Source: Gemmatimonadaceae bacterium
GTDB lineage: Bacteria > Gemmatimonadota > Gemmatimonadetes > Gemmatimonadales > Gemmatimonadaceae
Assembly (NCBI GenBank): GCA_035606695.1
Contig: DATNEW010000026.1
Location: 124,001 to 188,000, forward strand
Direction: 5' to 3'
DNA: 64,000 bases
The notes below the pieces were generated by a model, which had not been told where the DNA came from, searched no databases, and worked only from the letters and a program-made list of their open reading frames with translations. Positions 59,580-64,000 of this stretch are shown here, piece by piece. A program made the translations under genes and the position numbers. Within the stretch, counting starts at the first letter, position 1. Each line of letters begins with the position of its first letter.

Positions 59580-61463
59580 ATGCGGAAACGGATCATCACA
59601 TCGGTCGGATTCATCGCGTTCGCTGCGCTCGTGCTGCTCTTCGCCGCCTGCCATTCGACGCCCGCGCCACCCGCCACGGCAAGTCCAAGCCCGCCGACGC
59701 CGCCGCTCGCTCCACCAACGATTCCCACGTTCCAGCGAGGCATCACGCCGCGCGCCGCGCCGCCGCTCCCCGCCATTCCGCTCGTTGAAGGTCCGCTCGC
59801 GCCGCACCTCGTCTATCCGTCGGCCAACAGCACCATCCCCGTCCGCGATTCGAACTTCATCTTCGGCTCGGTCGGCAACGGCCACGCGACGCTGACGATC
59901 AACGGCGCGAACGTTCGCGTTGCACCGAACGGGACGTTCCTCGCATTTCTTCCCGTTCCGCCGCCCACCGCGCCGCGCTACGACCTCGTCGCCCGCGTCG
60001 GCACCGACAGCGCGCGATTGAGCGTGCCGGTGAACGTGCCGCGCGCGCGCCCCGATCTCTCGCTCACCGGCCGCCTCGTCGTCGATTCGTCGAGCGCGTC
60101 GCCGCGCGGCGTCACGCTCGCGTTGCGCGATAGTGAGCCGGTGCGCGTGAGCATTCGCGCGCCAACCAATGCGAGCGCGTGGGTCACGGCCGGCGGCGCG
60201 ACGATGCCGCTCGTCGACGTCGAAGGCAACACGTTCGCGACGGACGTTCCCGCATCGGCGCTTCGCAACGGCGGTACGCTGTACGTCGAGCGCGATCGCG
60301 ACACGGTGCGCTTCGCGCTCTCGCACGTCGCATCGCCTCCGCGCCGGACGACGCTCGTTTCGCTCGGCGACGCGTCCGCGCAGCGCGATACGGACGCATA
60401 CGTCATCGGCCGCTCGACGCCCGCCGGGACGTACAAATGGATGTTCGTGCCGGGCACGATCGTCGAGGAGACGGGCCGCAGCGGCGACAACGTGCGCGTG
60501 CGTCTCGATTCGCGTCTCGAGGTCTGGGTGGACTCGGCGAGCGTGCGTTCGCTCGCGACGGGTTATCCGATGCCGCATCGCACCGTCGGCGCGATGGCCT
60601 TCGTTCCGTCGGCGGAGTGGGTGGATCTCGTGATGCCGGTGTCGTCGCCGCCGCCGTATCTCATCGAGCAGGAGCTGAATCGGATCACGCTCACGCTCTA
60701 CGGCACGCAGGCCACGCCGGACATCATCAAGTTCCTGGGCAACGATTCGCTGGTGCGCATGATCAACTGGGTGCCGGAGGAGTCCGATCGCGTTCGACTG
60801 ACGCTCGAATTAACCGCGCAGCCGTACGGTTACCTCGTGTTGTTCGATCCCGCGCGCGGCTTCGTGCTGCGATTGCGCCGCGCGCCGCGGATCAACCTGG
60901 CGCATCCGCTGGAGGGATTGACGATCACGGTCGATCCCGGCCATCCGCCCGGTGGCGCGATCGGTCCCACAGGCTATACTGAAGCGCAGGGTGTGCTCGC
61001 GGTGGGGATGAAGCTCCGCGACATCCTGGAGCAGCGCGGCGCGCGGGTCGTGATGACGCGGACGGACATGAACGCCGTCGACCTGCACCTTCGGTCCGTG
61101 ATTGCCCGCCGAGCGAACTCTCACCTGCTCGTGTCGGTTCATGAAAATGCGTTCGGCGAGGGGATCGATCCGTTCCCCAACGTCGGAACGAGCACGTTGT
61201 TCTTCCACCCGCAATCCGAGCCGCTCGCGCGGCTGGTGCAGCAAGGGATGATGAATCAAATGGGATTGCGGGATTTAGGGATTCATTATCAGAATATTGC
61301 AATAGGACGAACCATGTGGATGCCCGCCATCATCACGGAAGGGTTGTTTCTGATGGTGCCCGAGCAGGAAAATGCGGCGAAGGATCCGGGGTTTCAGGAG
61401 CGGTATGCGCGTGGGGTCGCGGATGGGATCGAGGCATACTTCAGAAGCCTTGGACAGCGATGA
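59580..61463 (+). CDS. N-acetylmuramoyl-L-alanine amidase (AmiC type), lipoprotein-like
   Basis: This 627-residue protein has a lipoprotein-like leader (ALVLLFAAC), a Pro/Ala linker and a long beta-rich N-terminal half with AMIN-like character (about 320-440, for example LIEQELNRITLTLYGTQATP). The Amidase_3 catalytic domain starts near 445. It binds zinc through His455 (VDPGHPPGG), Glu468 (YTEAQG) and His521 (SVHENA), with catalytic Glu587 (IITEGLF). It cleaves the bond between MurNAc and L-Ala in peptidoglycan and so feeds the murQ/anmK recycling pathway. Its stop codon overlaps the start of the next gene. It is divergent from the FHA gene, with a gap of 140 bp. Confidence 0.93.
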   Translation: MRKRIITSVGFIAFAALVLLFAACHSTPAPPATASPSPPTPPLAPPTIPTFQRGITPRAAPPLPAIPLVEGPLAPHLVYPSANSTIPVRDSNFIFGSVGNGHATLTINGANVRVAPNGTFLAFLPVPPPTAPRYDLVARVGTDSARLSVPVNVPRARPDLSLTGRLVVDSSSASPRGVTLALRDSEPVRVSIRAPTNASAWVTAGGATMPLVDVEGNTFATDVPASALRNGGTLYVERDRDTVRFALSHVASPPRRTTLVSLGDASAQRDTDAYVIGRSTPAGTYKWMFVPGTIVEETGRSGDNVRVRLDSRLEVWVDSASVRSLATGYPMPHRTVGAMAFVPSAEWVDLVMPVSSPPPYLIEQELNRITLTLYGTQATPDIIKFLGNDSLVRMINWVPEESDRVRLTLELTAQPYGYLVLFDPARGFVLRLRRAPRINLAHPLEGLTITVDPGHPPGGAIGPTGYTEAQGVLAVGMKLRDILEQRGARVVMTRTDMNAVDLHLRSVIARRANSHLLVSVHENAFGEGIDPFPNVGTSTLFFHPQSEPLARLVQQGMMNQMGLRDLGIHYQNIAIGRTMWMPAIITEGLFLMVPEQENAAKDPGFQERYARGVADGIEAYFRSLGQR

Positions 61464-64000
61464 ACGGCGCTACACCGAACGGCGCTAACCCAGACGGCGC
61501 CGGCCCATACGGCGCCGGCGCCGTTCGGGCTGTGCGCCGTTCGGGCCGTGCGCTCTTATCGGTTTGCGCCGTTTCGCTGTTTACGCACTCTCTCTTGTCC
61601 CAGGTCTCTCCAAACGCGAACTGGCACTCACTCAAGACCCAGCATTTCTACGTCCATTTCACCCCGCCGCTCGAACCCCTCGCCCGCCGCATCGCCGGCG
61701 ACGCCGAGCGGGCCTATTCACAACTCTCGCAACAGCTGCACCCGCCGCGCGGGATGATCGACGTCGTCATCTCCGACGACGTCGACGCCTCCAACGGCTC
61801 GGCCACGCCGTACCCGACGAATCGCATCGTTATCTACGCCAATCCGCCGGTCGACGAATCGGCGCTGCGCTACACGAACGACTGGGGCCAGCTCGTGATC
61901 ACGCACGAGCTCACGCACATCTTCCATCTCGATCGCACGCGCGGACTATGGTCGCTCGGCCAACACATCTTCGGCCGCGCGGATGCGCTCTTTCCGAATC
62001 TCTACGCGCCGTCGTGGCTCGTTGAAGGACTCGCGGTCTACGAGGAATCGAAGCTCACCGGCGCGGGACGGATCGAGGGCTCCGAGCATCGCATGATCGC
62101 GCGCGCCGCGGCGGTCGATCACCAATTTCCGGGCATCGGCGCTCTGAGTCTCGCGCAGGGGCGCTTTCCGTTCGGCGAGTACGCATACGGCTACGGTTCG
62201 CTCTTCGTCGATTATCTCGCGCGCACGCGCGGCGAGTCGCGCGTCCGCGACTTCGTCGACAAGGAAAGCGCCGACATCATTCCGTATCTGATGGACGTGC
62301 CCGCGAAACAGGGCTTCGGCGTTTCCTTCTCGAAAGCGTGGAAGGAATTTGCCGATTCCGTCGTTCGGTCGGTTGGCCCCGAACAAGCGCCGGTTCCAGG
62401 TTGGCGCGATCTCACGCGCGACGGCGTCTTCGTGTTCGCGCCGCGCTGGACGAACGACAGCACCATCGTCTACAGTGGCGCGCCGGGACGTGAGAGCTTT
62501 GGGGCGTATCGCGTGGATCTCAACGGGAAGCGTACGCGCGTCGGCCGGCGCAACTCCCGTTCGGCCAACGTGCAGATCGCGCCCGGCCAGTATTTGTATT
62601 CTCAAATAGACTTCGTCAATCCGTACCAGCAGCGTTCCGACCTCTGGATTCAACGCGGCCGCCACGAGCGCCAGCTCACGTTCGGCCAGCGCCTGACCAC
62701 GCCGGACGTACGCCGCGACGGTCTCATCGTCGCGGGACAGATCACTCCCGGCGCGACACGTCTCGCGCTCGTCTCGCCCGACGGCAAGCGCATCACGCCG
62801 ATCACGTCCGGCAGCTACGACGAGCAATGGACGGAGCCGCGCTGGTCGCACTCGGGCACGTACATCGCCGCGTCGCGGTGGCTGCGCGGCAACATCTCGC
62901 AGATCGTCGTCATCGACACCACGGGACGCATCGTCCACATCGTGTCGAGCGGCCACTCCATCGAGACGACCCCGAGTTGGTTGAACGACGACACGGGGAT
63001 CGCGTATAGCTCGGATCGGAGCGGCTCGACCGAGATCTACGTCGAGCGATTCAACGCGCCGCTGCGCTTTGCCGGTGCCACGACCTTCCGCGCGAGCAAC
63101 GCCGTCACCGGTCTCTTCGAGCCGAACGCCAGCCCGAACGCGCGCAAGCTCGCGGCGGTGATCTTTCGATACGACGGATATCATCTTGGCGTCGGCGACT
63201 GTTGCCCGCTGTCGCCCGACATGCCGATCGCCGCGTCGCTCGCGCCCGTGGCAGCGATGCTCGACACGATCCCGGCGCGCGATCTCGCGCCGATCGTCGC
63301 CGACTCGAGCCCCGTGGTGCGCTACAATCCGTGGCGCACGTTCCTGCCGCGCTACTGGCTGCCGACGGTGGATCAAGGCGCGAAGAGCGGATATCGCATC
63401 GGCCTGAGAACGAGCGGTGCCGACGTCGTCGGCCGCCACACGATGACCGCGACGTTCGAGGTGCCGACCGACAACACGGGCGTCGTCGGCAACATCGTGT
63501 ACCAGTATTCAGGCTTCGGCCTGCCGATCATTCAGGCCGACGCGGCGCAGGATTGGGAATGGCTCGGCAGTGTCTTCTCGCGCGACGCCAGTCGCACCGT
63601 GCTCGGCGACGTCTTTCGCCGCACGTGGACGGGCGACCTGCTCGCGACCTGGCTGCGCCAGCGCTATCGCACGCTCGTCACGTTCACGAGCGGCTTCGGC
63701 ATCGAGCATCGCACGCACACGACGACGGCGAATCTTCCGCTGGCGAGCCTCGACTCGATCGGCGTGTTGGGCTCGCCGACGTATCCGACCTTCATCGCCG
63801 CGGTAGGATTCTCTAATTACCAGCGGCCGCCGTACAGTATTTCGCCCGAGGATGGCGTCATCATCAACGTGACGGCGCGCGACCGATTCAACAGCGGCCC
63901 ATCGGGCAACGGCGGCGCGAGCTACAGCGCGGTGACGTCGGCATCGCTCTACAAGTCGATCGACCTGCCCGGGTTCGCGCATCACGTGATCGCACTGCGC
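61460..64000 (+). CDS. Large secreted gluzincin metalloprotease with TolB-like propeller and barrel-like C-terminus (3' truncated)
   Basis: The frame starts at an ATG that overlaps the amidase stop codon (ATGA) and stays open for 847 codons to the window edge. The N-terminus is a low-complexity Asn/Gly/Ala/Pro stretch (MNGATPNGANPDGAG) from short direct repeats, followed by a hydrophobic signal (LLSVCAVSLFTHSLLSQ). A gluzincin domain has HELTHIFHLD and a later VEGLAVYEES that supplies the third ligand. Then come PD40/TolB-like blades (PRWTNDSTIVYSGAPGRES, PRWSHSGTYIAASRWLRG). The visible end turns into aromatic, membrane-type beta strands (GVVGNIVYQYSGFGLP). It is coupled to the amidase gene and probably located in the outer membrane. 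Substrate unknown. Confidence 0.85.
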   Translation, partial: MNGATPNGANPDGAGPYGAGAVRAVRRSGRALLSVCAVSLFTHSLLSQVSPNANWHSLKTQHFYVHFTPPLEPLARRIAGDAERAYSQLSQQLHPPRGMIDVVISDDVDASNGSATPYPTNRIVIYANPPVDESALRYTNDWGQLVITHELTHIFHLDRTRGLWSLGQHIFGRADALFPNLYAPSWLVEGLAVYEESKLTGAGRIEGSEHRMIARAAAVDHQFPGIGALSLAQGRFPFGEYAYGYGSLFVDYLARTRGESRVRDFVDKESADIIPYLMDVPAKQGFGVSFSKAWKEFADSVVRSVGPEQAPVPGWRDLTRDGVFVFAPRWTNDSTIVYSGAPGRESFGAYRVDLNGKRTRVGRRNSRSANVQIAPGQYLYSQIDFVNPYQQRSDLWIQRGRHERQLTFGQRLTTPDVRRDGLIVAGQITPGATRLALVSPDGKRITPITSGSYDEQWTEPRWSHSGTYIAASRWLRGNISQIVVIDTTGRIVHIVSSGHSIETTPSWLNDDTGIAYSSDRSGSTEIYVERFNAPLRFAGATTFRASNAVTGLFEPNASPNARKLAAVIFRYDGYHLGVGDCCPLSPDMPIAASLAPVAAMLDTIPARDLAPIVADSSPVVRYNPWRTFLPRYWLPTVDQGAKSGYRIGLRTSGADVVGRHTMTATFEVPTDNTGVVGNIVYQYSGFGLPIIQADAAQDWEWLGSVFSRDASRTVLGDVFRRTWTGDLLATWLRQRYRTLVTFTSGFGIEHRTHTTTANLPLASLDSIGVLGSPTYPTFIAAVGFSNYQRPPYSISPEDGVIINVTARDRFNSGPSGNGGASYSAVTSASLYKSIDLPGFAHHVIALR

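Overview
The window is a GC-rich, gene-dense bacterial chromosome segment. Its gene content suggests a Gemmatimonadota-like soil or environmental bacterium: many secreted proteins with carboxypeptidase-regulatory domains, TonB-receptor/DUF4249 pairs, BlaI/M56 regulator pairs, secreted beta-propellers, and Ser/Thr kinases next to FHA proteins. The lineage is an inference from gene families; no rRNA or tRNA gene was seen to confirm it. Forty-seven protein-coding genes are called, the first and last cut by the window edges.

Layout. 1-2.6 kb: tail of a GvpL/GvpF gas-vesicle protein, a zinc-ribbon Ser/Thr kinase and a dipeptide epimerase. 2.6-3.6 kb: a large palindromic element and an OmpR-type response regulator. 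3.7-11.1 kb: a surface-structure locus with two paralogous small secreted proteins, a PapD-like two-domain protein and a 900-residue protein with usher-like layout, followed by two carboxypeptidase-regulatory/plug proteins without a barrel. 11.1-15.8 kb: an M20 peptidase, a second GvpL/F and a hybrid PAS histidine kinase. 16.0-28.3 kb: an eight-gene co-directional operon made of a BlaI-type repressor, an M56 (BlaR1-like) sensor, a TonB-receptor-like outer-membrane protein and five tandem paralogous secreted beta-propellers. 28.3-29.0 kb: a DUF4160/DUF2442 pair. Then priA, a secreted putative metallopeptidase, a second BlaI/M56 pair, a LOR/SDH-family enzyme with a small partner, a TonB receptor with DUF4249 lipoprotein and a phosphodiesterase-like enzyme (36.8-41.9 kb), an ABC exporter with a histidine kinase and response regulator (42.2-45.4 kb), ggt, an outer-membrane barrel, murQ-anmK, a pseudokinase, an Ig-like lipoprotein, a four-gene FHA/kinase/PP2C/FHA-protease block (54.1-59.4 kb), an AmiC-type amidase and a large gluzincin-propeller protein running off the end.

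The most novel feature is the 16-28 kb operon. The M56 sensor and the TonB-receptor-like protein end in the same extra domain, which carries two LTXXQ-type motifs about 67 residues apart, as in Spy/CpxP periplasmic proteins. Downstream lie five secreted propellers of one family. The promoter has a consensus -35, and palindromes overlap its -10. I read this as a regulated envelope stress, sensing or uptake system that does not match any described operon I know. Runner-up systems are the minimal chaperone-usher-like locus and a 57-bp repeat inserted three times, in frame, in the ATPase domain of an ABC exporter.

Intergenic DNA is rich in dispersed palindromes of at least two families (CCACGGAC-type and CTCGGGATGAC-type). 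One copy reaches into the start codon of ggt.
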